Assembly: GCA_963780345.1 (NCBI GenBank)
Contig: CAWABU010000006.1
Span: 1,178,001 to 1,242,000 of the forward strand
DNA length: 64,000 nucleotides
Source: PALSA-693 sp963780345
Lineage (GTDB): Bacteria > Actinomycetota > Acidimicrobiia > Acidimicrobiales > Palsa-688
Reading direction: 5' to 3'
The translations under genes were made by a program, and so were the position numbers. The notes under the pieces are model-generated. The model worked only from the letters and a program-made list of their open reading frames with translations. It was not told the origin of the DNA and made no database searches. Of the stretch, positions 26,496 through 35,432 are shown piece by piece. The stretch's first letter is position 1; every line of letters starts with the position of its first letter.

Positions 26496-27684
26496 ATGTC
26501 GGTGATGCCTCGGGTACTGGAGTTCGGGTCGAGCGTGGCAGGAGGCTACTGTGGCCGACTGCTGGCCATGATGGGCGCCGAGGTCATTCGGGTCGAAACC
26601 GAGGTCCCGTCTCCGCTCACTAACGGCACCGCGCCTGAAACCCTGAGCGCTTTGGACGAGTATCTGGGCTGTTACAAGTCCAGCCTGGCTATCGATGCTG
26701 ACACCGCGGTCGGCGTCCAGGCGATGGAAAGGCTCTATCGCCAGGCGGACATCGTGGTGGAACACCACGAAGGCGACCCCAAGCCGGTGTTCTCGAAGTA
26801 CGAGAAGCTCCGACACCTGAACCCCGGACTCATCTATGTCGTGCTGTCACCATTCGGGCTTACTGGTCCATATAGCAGCTACTTGGGCAATGAGTTTATC
26901 GACCTGGCCGCGAGCGGTCACTTGTCGATCACCGGCGACCCGGACCGCGAGCCCTTGCAGGCCGGCGGCCCCTGGTCGGGCTATGCGGCCGGCACCATGG
27001 CCGCCATCGGTGCTCTGGCCGCCTTGCACCGCGTCGAACGGACGGGCGAGGGGCGACTTTTGGACATCGGGCGGATGGAAGCCATGGCGAGCATCCACCA
27101 GTGGTCCCTCATCATCTATACCCATCAAGGCTACGTCATGCGCCGTTGGGGAAACCGGATGGCGGAGTTTCTCTACCCCTATAGTTTCTTCCGCTGTTCG
27201 GACGGCTGGGTATGCATCGGGGTTGCCAGCCCGCTTCAATGGGAAGGCTTCTGTCTTGCTATAGACCGCCCGGAGTTCCTCCTCGACAAACGCTACGAGA
27301 CCGGCGGCGATCGCTTCGACCACGCCGATGAGATCGACGCCACCATTTGCCCGATCCTGGAGGCGCTCTCGGTTACCGAAGTCGTGGCGCGCATGCAAGC
27401 GCACAGGGTGCCGACGGGACCCATCCTCGAGCGCGGTGGAGACGCTGCTGGACGAGCAGCTGGAGGAACGCGGCTTCTGGGCGCCCCTCTCGCACCTCGG
27501 ACCTCAGGCGAGGGTTCCCGAGCGATCGTTCCGCCTGGAAGGCGAATCACCCTTCCGCCGGGCCCCACGAACGGGAGAGCACAGCGTTCAGATCTTACGT
27601 GAGATCGGGCTGTCAGAGGCTGAGATCAATGAAGCGTTGGCGGACCGCCGGACCGGACAACCAGGAGGGCGTTGTGTTTCTTGA
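26496..27684 (+). CDS. CaiB/BaiF class III CoA-transferase, apparent frameshift
   Basis: This is a class III CoA-transferase. VLEFGSSVAGGYCGRLLAMMGAEVIRVE is the N-terminal Rossmann-like start, then LSPFGLTGPYSSYLGNEFID, and GEGRLLDIGRMEAMAS where family catalysis usually places Asp (here Glu by eye). The frame from ATG 26496 (GGAGGGAGA upstream) loses homology after TGPILER at about 27437. The neighbouring frame then gives the expected VETLLDEQLEERGFWAPLSH through to TGA at 27684. The repaired protein is about 395 residues. Its end overlaps the next CoA-transferase start by 11 bases, which supports the shifted frame as the native one. Confidence 0.85.
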
Positions 27685-28987
27685 AGGCATTCGCGTGCTC
27701 GAGCTCACCATCGGATGGGCCGGGCCGTTCGCGGGCGCCTATCTTGGTGACCTCGGCGCGGAGGTGGTTCACATCGAGGGGCCCGCTTCTCGGGGGCCGG
27801 CCATGACCGGGGCGAACCGTTCGCAGCTGGCAGCCGAGCTTGCGGCCTGGTCATGGGGCCAGTTACCGGGCCCGGCCTTGCGAGCTGGAACGTTCCCTGA
27901 CGCCGACCCCGGCGATCGACCCTGGAACCGCAACGGCCACAACAATCTGTACAACAGGAACAAACTCAGTGTTTGCATGGACATGAAACACCCACAAGCG
28001 CGGGAGGTCTTCCTCGACTTGGTCCGTGTGAGCGACGTCGTGATCAGCAACTTCAGCCCGGAGGGCCAGAGCCACCTCGGCATCGACCACGACCAGCTCG
28101 CCAAACACAATCCCATGATCGTGACCGTGCAACTGACCGGGTACGGACTGACCGGTCCCGCAGCTCCCCGGCGGTCTTGGGGCCCGATCCTGGAAGGTCA
28201 TTCGGGACTCGCCGCCGCGACCGGCTACGAGGGCGGCGGCCCCATGAAAATGGGAGTGGCGCTGCCAGACGCCATCGGGGGGCTTCACGGGGTAGTGGCC
28301 ACGCTCGGGGCTCTGCGACTCCGCCACCAGTTGGGCCACGGAATGGCAGTCGATGTCTCGCAGCTCGAGACCTACTCAAGCTACGGTGGTGAACACTTCC
28401 TCCGCGCTTCCGTGACCGGCGAAGCACCACCGCGACGGGGGAACCGTTCGGCCACCGCCGCCCCCCAGGGCGTCTACCGCTGCACCGGGACCGACGAATG
28501 GGTCGCTATCAGCGTCGAGTCGGACACTGAGTGGCGGGCTCTGTGTCACGTCATCGGCGGTGACGGTCGGTCGGCGGCCGACGCCTCACGCGAGCGGCGA
28601 ATTCAGATCGCCGATGACATTGACGGCTGGATTGAGGGGTGGACTGCGGTTCGGACCAAGCATGACGCGATGCAGATCCTGCAGGCCCATGGTGTACGAG
28701 CAGCGGCCGTGATGACCAACAAGGAGGTGGTCCACGACCCACACATCGCGAGCCGGGGGTTTATGGTCGAGTGGGACCAGGTCGATGTGGGGTGGCGGCA
28801 GTTCCCCGGGTTTCCCATCCACGTCCACGAAGGGGACTCGATCCCACTCCGCGGCACTGCCGCCCTCGGTGCCGACAACGCACATGTTCTCACCAAAGTG
28901 CTTGGATATCCGGATAGCCGGGTGGAGTACCTGACCAGCACAGGCGTCCTTTTCAGTGGCCCGCCCATGCCGGACGAGACTCACTGA
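27674..28987 (+). CDS. CaiB/BaiF class III CoA-transferase (second of coupled pair)
   Basis: This 437-residue protein contains FLEGIRVLELTIGWAGPFAG and LGDLGAEVVHIEGP at the N-terminus, NKLSVCMDMKHPQAREVFLD, then TVQLTGYGLTGPAAPRRSWG, and GHGMAVDVSQLETYSS at the usual active-site position (Glu where Frc has Asp169, by eye). GTG 27674 follows CAGGAGGG. The 11-base overlap with the preceding gene means coupled translation. Two adjacent, unequal CaiB subunits recall heterodimeric enzymes such as benzylsuccinate CoA-transferase BbsEF. The substrate is unknown. Confidence 0.92.
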   Translation: MFLEGIRVLELTIGWAGPFAGAYLGDLGAEVVHIEGPASRGPAMTGANRSQLAAELAAWSWGQLPGPALRAGTFPDADPGDRPWNRNGHNNLYNRNKLSVCMDMKHPQAREVFLDLVRVSDVVISNFSPEGQSHLGIDHDQLAKHNPMIVTVQLTGYGLTGPAAPRRSWGPILEGHSGLAAATGYEGGGPMKMGVALPDAIGGLHGVVATLGALRLRHQLGHGMAVDVSQLETYSSYGGEHFLRASVTGEAPPRRGNRSATAAPQGVYRCTGTDEWVAISVESDTEWRALCHVIGGDGRSAADASRERRIQIADDIDGWIEGWTAVRTKHDAMQILQAHGVRAAAVMTNKEVVHDPHIASRGFMVEWDQVDVGWRQFPGFPIHVHEGDSIPLRGTAALGADNAHVLTKVLGYPDSRVEYLTSTGVLFSGPPMPDETH

Positions 28988-29715
28988 TGTGAGGGTGGCA
29001 CGGCCGGGAGTCAGGAGTTGAGCGGGGGCCGAGACCCGGGCTGCTCGCAACGGTGTCCCTGGTCCTGAATACCCCATCCCGACGAGATCATCGTCGTAAT
29101 CCGGGCCGTGTCCCGGCCACCGGACACACCTCGGCCGACGGTGATTGACTGTCGCGCACCCTTTCTGAGCAGCCCTTTTCTTCGAGGGGGCACCTCTGAC
29201 GGCGCTCCTGACTGGCGGCGCACGACCGGGCGTAGATGCCCCATAGATGGCCAAGATTGGTCTCTCAGCACAGAGCCAAGAGCAAGGAGAAAGAGATCAA
29301 TCCATGGGCAGGTCCGGGGTGTCTTACCTACCGTTGGTCTGAGCCGGCTGGCCAGCGTCGTTCGGGTCATGGCGGTACCGCCTCGAGCGTGTCGGGGTTC
29401 GTGCAGCACGCCGTCGGTGTCGCCCTTTAACCGGGCCCGGCGTCGTGGGAGCCCTCGGCGCCAGACCTCCGAGTGTCCCCACCTCCGGGGTCTATATGGG
29501 GGTATCAACATCGGGACCCGAATATCAACCACACGGCGAATCAGTGTGGCCTGTTACACCGTCGGCGTGCAACGGCCGGGCCGCGCCCCCAAGCCTGAGC
29601 AACCTCCCCGCTCCAAGCGAGAGCGTGCCGGACTACCTGATGCACACAGGTGGATATGGCGTCGCCGAACGATGCGGTAGGATATCCAACCGGCTTCGAA
29701 TAAGGGGGTAGGTTG
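28988..29715. other. Intergenic stretch; part resembles a copy near 9.2 kb
   Basis: About 730 bases hold no recognisable gene. Near 29196-29270 the sequence GCTCCTGACTGGCGGC ... GATGCCCCATAGA ... TTGGTCTCTC resembles 9211-9275 in order and spacing. It may be a short dispersed repeat. The promoter of the VOC gene should lie at the right end. Confidence 0.4.
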
Positions 29716-30153
29716 ATGAAGATCCAGGAACTCGGCCATGTGGTGATCAAGGTCCGCGACCGGAACAGAGCCGAGGGGTTCTATGGAGGGCTGCTCGGCT
29801 TGTCCGTCGTCGCTCGCCGTGACGAACCGCCGATGACGTTCTTCTCCTTGGGTAATCACCACGACTTTGCCATCCTGGCTGTCGGCGACGGCGGACCCGA
29901 CGCCGCCCCAAATGCTCCGGGCCTGTTCCACGTCGCATTTAAGGTGGGCGAGACGATCGAGGACCTTACTGACGCCAAGAACTACCTGGAGTCCCGGGGC
30001 GTGCCCATCGGGATGATTGCCGACCACACCGTCACCAAGAGCGTCTACTTCTCGGACCCGGATGGCAACATGATCGAGGTCTATGTCGATGTCTCGGATG
30101 TCTGGCACGCCGATCCCCAGAGGGTCGCCGACTTCGAACCGTTGACGCTCTGA
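29716..30153 (+). CDS. VOC-family (glyoxalase fold) protein
   Basis: This 145-residue vicinal-oxygen-chelate protein begins with MKIQELGHVVIKVRDRNRAE (first metal-ligand His8), continues GFYGGLLGLSVVARRDE, has a second His in the FHVAFKV strand and ends FSDPDGNMIEVYVDVSD with the ligand Glu. This H-x-H-x-E pattern fits extradiol-dioxygenase- or glyoxalase-like members. ATG 29716 is preceded by AAGGGGGTAGG. It lies between CoA-transferase genes, so it may act on a related acyl or aromatic intermediate. Confidence 0.9.
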   Translation: MKIQELGHVVIKVRDRNRAEGFYGGLLGLSVVARRDEPPMTFFSLGNHHDFAILAVGDGGPDAAPNAPGLFHVAFKVGETIEDLTDAKNYLESRGVPIGMIADHTVTKSVYFSDPDGNMIEVYVDVSDVWHADPQRVADFEPLTL

Positions 30154-30388
30154 CGCAGCGATTCGCGACACATCATTCCCATTGCGTCGTCGGCCAAGTG
30201 GGTGTGGTATTCCAGTCGAGGTAACTGGCTAGCCAGCTGGCGGGGCGGTTCAGGTTGACCAATCGTCTGCCCTGGGCGGGGATGAGGCACGCGGCGGTCG
30301 ATTACGGTGGTGAGACGATCAGAATGTCGGGGAGCCAAGCGCAAGGACCGGCGTGCGCTCAACCGACACCATGGCGTCGATCCTTGAC

Positions 30389-32800
30389 TCAGGTGAACAG
30401 GCCGTCGCCCATTCGCTCGCTGACCTCGCCCTCGTCGAGGCCGAGGAGCTGCGGGTATACGTCGAAGTTATGCTCGCCGAGATAGGGCGATGGTCGGTAG
30501 GTGGGGGCGAGTTCCGAGCCGTCAGCGTCGCGAAGGATCGCCGGGAAGCGGTCGGTGTGCTGCGTGCCGCAGATGCCGCTGTCCATGTGGACAAGCCAGT
30601 CGCGGTGGCGCAACTGCGGGTCCTGCTCGGTGAGGTGTACGGCGTTCTGCACGGCTGAGGCGGGAACGCCGGCGGCTTGCAGGATCTCAGCAGCTGCTGG
30701 CGCCGGGCGGCCGGATGCCCACGTGGCGAGGAGATCGCGCACCTCGTCGCGACGGCGCCGGCGGCTCTCGACGGTTTCCAGACCGGCGGGCGCGTCCACG
30801 ATGGGGGCGAGCCTTCGCCAGTCGTCGTCGTCTCGAGCCGTCATCGCTAGCCAGCCCCCGTCGCCAGCGTGTACGACGTCGTTGGGAACGGGGTCCGTGA
30901 AGGCGTCTCGCGTCCCCGCGGCCGCTGCCTCCCGCCGGTTGGCGCGCCAGTCCAACAGCGCCGGGCCGATGAGATAGCTGGCAATCTCCAGCTGGGACAC
31001 GTCGATGTGCTGGCCCCGGCCGGTGCGGCGCCGCGCCTCGAGCGCTGCGAGCACGACGACCGCAGCGGCGAGGCCGCTGGCGAAGTCGTTGATCGACACC
31101 CCTGGCCCGCAGTCCGAGCGGCCGTCTGGTCCGGTCAGCGCGGTCAGGCCGGACAAAGCATGGACGGTCGGAGCGAACGTGACGTAGTCACGCCACGGCC
31201 CGTCGACGCCGGCGCCCTGCATCGACACGTAGACCACCTGGTCATTCCACGACGACAGCTGGGCCCACCCAGCTCCCCACTGGTCGAGCACCCCGGCGGA
31301 GAAGTTCTCGATCACGACGTCGGCCTGCTCGACCAGACGCTGCAGCACGGTCAACGCCCGCTCGTCGGTCATGTTCAGCGTGATCGAGCGCTTCGATCGG
31401 TTCCACATCACGTTGTAGGGAAAGTCGTTCGCGTACGGACCGCGGGCGCGGCGCTCGGTCTGCACTTTGATCACGTCAGCGCCAAGATCGGCGAGGACAC
31501 GGGTCGCGAACGGGCCGGCCAGCACATGGGTGAAGTCGACGATGCGCACACCGGCTAGCGGTAGCGACCCGGTAGATGAACGTCCGGGGGAACCCCCGGA
31601 CGCCGGCGTTGACCAGCGTTCCAGGACCTCGTCGGCGGCGGTCATCGCCTCGGATCCAGGCGGTGCCGGAGGGGGGCATGGAGTGGCGCTGAACCGGGCC
31701 AGAGGACCAGGCACCTCGACGCGGTCCTCGGCTCCTGCGACCGGTCGGAAAAATCCACGGGCGAGGTGCTGGGGGCACTCGGCCGCCAGCGGCACCGGCA
31801 GCACCTCACCGAACGGCACGTGGCGGGCCTGCCCGCCAAGGAACACTTCGGTGGCGTCGAACTCGAGCGCGAAGTCGCGCAAGGCGGCCATGAACGAAGC
31901 CACCGCAGCCGGAGACGCCATCTCCCGAGGGTCGTCGGGCAGCACCGGCGCATGTCCGCGGTCGGCCATCCAGGCGATCAGCGCGGGCACGCCGCTCGCG
32001 CTGGGCGACACCATGCAGTGGCCGCGCGCGCACGGGACCACCTCGTAGGCGCGTATCCAGTTCAGCGAGCCCTGACGGGCGGCGATCGGCGCGCCGATGG
32101 GCGCGAAATAGTCCGGCCACCACCAGAACATCAAAACGTGCTCGCAGCACGACACGACCGCCTGCTGGTGCGACAGGTCGAAGTGCGTGCCGCGACCGGT
32201 TGACCTGGCCCCCACCAGACCAGCCAGCGCACAGATGGCTGCATAGAAGCCGCCGATGTTGTCCATCTGGCGTCCCCACATCGACACCGGCTCGTCGGGG
32301 TACCCGTTCACCGACAGGATGCCTCCCGCAGCCGCCATCACGAGATCGCTCCCCTGCCACTGAGCGCGGGGCCCCTCGGCGCCGAACGGCGTCACCGAGA
32401 CCTGGACCAACGCCGGATTGGCCTCGGCCAACTGGGAGTAGCCGAGCCCGAGCCGGGCCAGGCGGCCCGCGGGTGCGCTGTCGATGAACACCTCGGCGCG
32501 TGACAGCAGCGCACGTACCCCTTCACGGTCCGCGGCTCGCTCGACGTCGAGCGGCAGCCGGCGAGTACCGCCTTCGTACCACCAGTCCAGCAGACCACCG
32601 GCCACCTTGCTCATCGGCAAGCCGGCCTCGCCAGGACGCAGGCGGACCACTTCGGCGCCCATCTCTGCCAGCAGTTTGCCGGCGAGGCGCGCCGATGAGT
32701 CGGTGAGGTCGACGACCCGCACTCCCTGCAGAGGACCATGACTGGAGCTAGATGTCCCCACGCCGCTGTCGCGGATGAGGCGTGTTCTACTACACCGCAC
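30389..32800 (-). CDS. Tandem-domain CaiB/BaiF CoA-transferase
   Basis: This protein of up to 803 residues has two complete CaiB-type domains. Domain 1 is about residues 22-400 (GPLQGVRVVDLTDSSARLAG, TPFGAEGPRAQWQGSDLVMA, THFDLSHQQAVVS). Domain 2 is about 425-800 (LPLAGVRIVDFTHVLAGPFA, ADLGADVIKVQTE, QHIDVSQLEIASYL). A Pro/Ser-rich linker joins them. The position of catalytic Asp reads Gln in domain 1 and Glu in domain 2 by eye. Tandem fusions of this size are known in actinobacteria and probably replace the two-gene form beside it. Start uncertain: GTG 32800 or GTG 32761. It is convergent with the VOC gene. Confidence 0.9.
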   Translation of the reverse strand: MRCSRTRLIRDSGVGTSSSSHGPLQGVRVVDLTDSSARLAGKLLAEMGAEVVRLRPGEAGLPMSKVAGGLLDWWYEGGTRRLPLDVERAADREGVRALLSRAEVFIDSAPAGRLARLGLGYSQLAEANPALVQVSVTPFGAEGPRAQWQGSDLVMAAAGGILSVNGYPDEPVSMWGRQMDNIGGFYAAICALAGLVGARSTGRGTHFDLSHQQAVVSCCEHVLMFWWWPDYFAPIGAPIAARQGSLNWIRAYEVVPCARGHCMVSPSASGVPALIAWMADRGHAPVLPDDPREMASPAAVASFMAALRDFALEFDATEVFLGGQARHVPFGEVLPVPLAAECPQHLARGFFRPVAGAEDRVEVPGPLARFSATPCPPPAPPGSEAMTAADEVLERWSTPASGGSPGRSSTGSLPLAGVRIVDFTHVLAGPFATRVLADLGADVIKVQTERRARGPYANDFPYNVMWNRSKRSITLNMTDERALTVLQRLVEQADVVIENFSAGVLDQWGAGWAQLSSWNDQVVYVSMQGAGVDGPWRDYVTFAPTVHALSGLTALTGPDGRSDCGPGVSINDFASGLAAAVVVLAALEARRRTGRGQHIDVSQLEIASYLIGPALLDWRANRREAAAAGTRDAFTDPVPNDVVHAGDGGWLAMTARDDDDWRRLAPIVDAPAGLETVESRRRRRDEVRDLLATWASGRPAPAAAEILQAAGVPASAVQNAVHLTEQDPQLRHRDWLVHMDSGICGTQHTDRFPAILRDADGSELAPTYRPSPYLGEHNFDVYPQLLGLDEGEVSERMGDGLFT

Positions 32801-33384
32801 TGCGAGGTCGTCGAAAAAGTGGCGTCCTCGTCAACGGCCCGTGTCGCTGGGGCGCGACAGCACATCCTCCGCGGCCTCGACCATCCCCGGCTGCACTCGA
32901 GCCCGGGGACTCAGTCTCCGTTGTGACCACCGCATCGCAGGCGTCCAACAGCAGCGGTGGGACGGTCATGGTTCAAGGCAGCCCGGTTCTCGTCGAGTGC
33001 CAGCCCGGATGGAACGCCTACGCTCGGTTCGGTAGTTGTTCCGTCTTCAAACTGGATCCGGGGAAGAGTTTCGTTCGTAGCTCACCAAAACTGGGTCTAG
33101 ACGGACTGCGAAATCTAGAAGAGGATCCCGATGGTCGGCCTCGACGGTTTACGCCCGCAGATCTACAGTGTTCTACCCAGCGCCTTCCAGGTCCCAGCCG
33201 CCACCGCCCTGGGCCGTCGACGGCGTGGGAGTTAAGACACGCTTCCAGGAGAGAGCCACACACGACATTTAGCGGCTTGGGGATGCACATCGGCAACCTC
33301 TCGTCCTCTCCGATGCCAAGACGCGGTCCATAAGCCCAGAGAACTTCGACGGATCCCCGAGCGGGGGCGCCGAGCCACAGGGGG
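32801..33384. other. Stretch without a supported gene before GH172 remnant
   Basis: About 580 bases. The plus strand keeps a long open frame at 32782-33333 but its composition is not protein-like and shows no domain. It may hold unrecognisable upstream parts of the decayed GH172 gene. Confidence 0.4.
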
Positions 33385-33681
33385 CACGGGCGCCGGGCGT
33401 CCCGGGATCTGGGCCCGGGTTGCAACGTCTCCCCGTCTGTGGTGGTGCCGGCCCACGGCGGGTTCGATCTGGCCGATATCGAAGGCCCGGGGGCCATCCA
33501 GCAAATCTGCATGACACCGATCAAGCCGTGGCGCCGGCTGATCCTGCGCATCTAGTGGGATGATCAGAAGCACCCGTCCGTCGAGAACCCGATCGGCGAC
33601 TTCCTCGCTTGCGGATGGGAATCCTTCGCCCAAATCAGCTCGCCGGCCGTGTGCGTGAACCCGGGCTCCGGATTCAACACA
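33385..33681 (+). pseudogene. DUF2961/GH172 glycoside hydrolase fragment with internal stop
   Basis: The plus strand reads GCNVSPSVVVPAHGGFDLAD, IEGPGAIQQICMTPIKPWRR, LILRI, TAG (33553-33555), then WDDQKHPSVENPIGDFLACG, WESFAQISSPAVCVNPGSGF. This is the core of DUF2961, now GH172 (difructose-anhydride/arabinofuranosidase-type hydrolases), in order. The TAG sits where the family has Tyr (ILRIYWDD). Both flanks are lost. One nonsense change plus truncation make it a clear pseudogene. Confidence 0.82.
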
Positions 33682-33798
33682 CTCGGGGCGTCGCGCGCCA
33701 GCTTCAACGCGGTTAAGTCGAAGAGCGGTCAGATCATGACCGGTTCGTTCGACGCGAGCGCAGCGGCATCCGGACGGATAGTTGGCCGGGGGGCCTGC

Positions 33799-34437
33799 TC
33801 AGCCCCAGTTGCCCCGCCGGCGCTTCCGGACCCTCAGGACCACCAATCCGGCCACGCCCAGGGCCGCCGCCCCGACGGGCACGCCAGCTCGAGTGTCCAC
33901 CCCGGCTAGGCGCAGGTCCGACGTGGGCTGGGACTGGTGCTGCCCGCCGCTCTGGGACGGGCCGCCACTCTGGTGGCCGTCAGCTTGGGTCCCGTGTCCT
34001 TTTTGTCGGCCCAGCGAGGATGGGCACGCTGCGGACCTGACTCGCACGCGCCGCGAGTCGCTGTTGCCGACCGCATCGACTGCGAAGACATCCCGTGTCC
34101 CGGCGGTGACAGAGCAGGGCAGGGCAAAGGTGTTCGAACCCTTACCCTTGGCGTCGGTGAGGACGGTTCCGAGCGCCTGGCGCATAAGACTGACAGTGAA
34201 GATGTCGTTGAAACACTTGCCCGACAACTTGACGGTAATGGTGCCGCCCTGGTCCACGTTTGGCGGCTTCACCTGGACCATGACCCTGCAGGGTTGGGGG
34301 CCATAGGGCGGGGGGCCGTGGTGGTCCCCCTGGCCCGTGGCTGCCGCCGGGCTGGCGATCCATAGGGTGCTCCCGACGGAGACCGCCATGAGTAGGACGA
34401 CCGGTGCTACAAGCAGCCTTCCAAGCCTCAGTCCCAT
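33799..34437 (-). CDS. Secreted protein with C-terminal membrane anchor
   Basis: This 212-residue protein has a signal peptide (MGLRLGRLLVAPVVLLMAVS, likely cleavage after SPAAA about residue 34). An Ig-like beta region follows (CRVMVQVKPPNVDQGGTITV, KLSGKCFNDIFTVSL, and later Cys residues that could pair), then a Gly/Gln/Ser/His-rich linker. The tail is a transmembrane segment (VGAAALGVAGLVVL) with a basic RVRKRRRGNWG end, like sortase substrates but without a visible LPxTG. ATG 34437 has AAGGGGG 5-6 bases upstream. Probably a cell-surface protein of unknown role. Confidence 0.75.
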   Translation of the reverse strand: MGLRLGRLLVAPVVLLMAVSVGSTLWIASPAAATGQGDHHGPPPYGPQPCRVMVQVKPPNVDQGGTITVKLSGKCFNDIFTVSLMRQALGTVLTDAKGKGSNTFALPCSVTAGTRDVFAVDAVGNSDSRRVRVRSAACPSSLGRQKGHGTQADGHQSGGPSQSGGQHQSQPTSDLRLAGVDTRAGVPVGAAALGVAGLVVLRVRKRRRGNWG

Positions 34438-35039
34438 AGTGGAACCCCCTTGGATCAACCCAGACCCCATTCCGCCACTCCACGTGCCTAAATCGCCACA
34501 ATACTACCTTGCCAGCTAGCGCGACCGGTCCGTGCCGAGTGAATCCTCTCGGGAGGACAGGCCGAGGCGCACGAGAGGATGCACTCGCACGGCCAGCTGC
34601 CGAATCCCTTGCCCGGCAAGGGATTCTCGGTCTTACTCGGACGCGTGGACCCAGATCGCGATGAGGACGGTCGGTTCGAGATCGTCGTGGGCGCCGAGCC
34701 GTGGTCGCTGTTCGGCATCAGCGTGGTCGATCCGCGGTCGGCCGAGGGCGAGTTGGTCCGGCGCGCCCAGCGAACGGCCACCCCGCCCATCGAGGTCGAC
34801 TGCCGGACGGAGGCGATCGTCCGGCCCGACAGTCGGATGGAGTGGGGCGACGCCCCGACGCCGCCTGCCCGCCCCGTCGTCGGGGTGTCGGCCATCCCCG
34901 CAGCCTGCACGAAACTATGAGATCACCGGCCGCGCTGTATTGCCGGTGATTCCGAGAGGCCGTCGAAGAATAGCTCCCGATCATCACCGAGCAGAAGAAA
35001 GTCCTGGCCCAGCAACGCTCTGACCAGGACTCTTAGTGG
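34438..35039. other. Stretch with one unassigned ORF
   Basis: About 600 bases. A plus-strand frame at 34579-34920 (113 residues, containing DEDGRFEIVVGAEPWSLFGI) has protein-like composition in its first half but no family I can name and a poorly spaced ribosome binding site. It may be another remnant. Nothing else is seen. Confidence 0.35.
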
Positions 35040-35290
35040 CGGGGGCTGGATTGACCGTCGACCAGGCCATGGACCGCGTAGATGCCTGGTTGGGCGCCGA
35101 TCCCGCTATCGGTGCTCGCACCGACCAGTGACCACGCCCGCCTGGTCCGCACCCTGCTGGCGGCGGTCGGATCGGGCGGCAACCTCGTCAACGACGCTCA
35201 TGTGGCGGCCCTATCGATCGAGCACTGCTGCGGCACCGTGTCCTTCGATACGGACTTCGGCGGTTCCCCGGCGTAGACTGGCACCGCCGC
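35040..35290 (+). pseudogene. VapC-like PIN toxin, C-terminal part, frameshifted
   Basis: Three frames together give the C-terminal half of a VapC toxin. GLTVDQAMDRVDAWLGADP comes first, then SVLAPTSDHARLVRTLLAAVGSGGNLVNDAHVAALSIEHC with the acidic Asp of the PIN centre, TVSFDTDF, and in another frame RRFPGVDW. Family members read ...RDFxRFPGxxW here. The N-terminal Asp-containing strand is absent. No antitoxin is visible upstream. It lies 1.5 kb from an intact AbrB/PIN pair. Confidence 0.72.
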
Positions 35291-35432
35291 CCGCCTGATC
35301 ACAGTGTTCAGGTGCGAGGCGAGCAGCATCGACCTGGCACCACCCAAACGATGTCAAGCCTGGTCCGCCGTGTGTGCGGACGAGGCCTGACGTCAGATCT
35401 GGCCAGCACGCTGGCGGATCATCTGTCCGAGG

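Noticed and set aside
27347..27673. N-terminal extension of the second CoA-transferase
   Set aside because: The extension is an out-of-frame reading of the first CoA-transferase; GTG 27674 has a ribosome binding site and starts exactly at homology.
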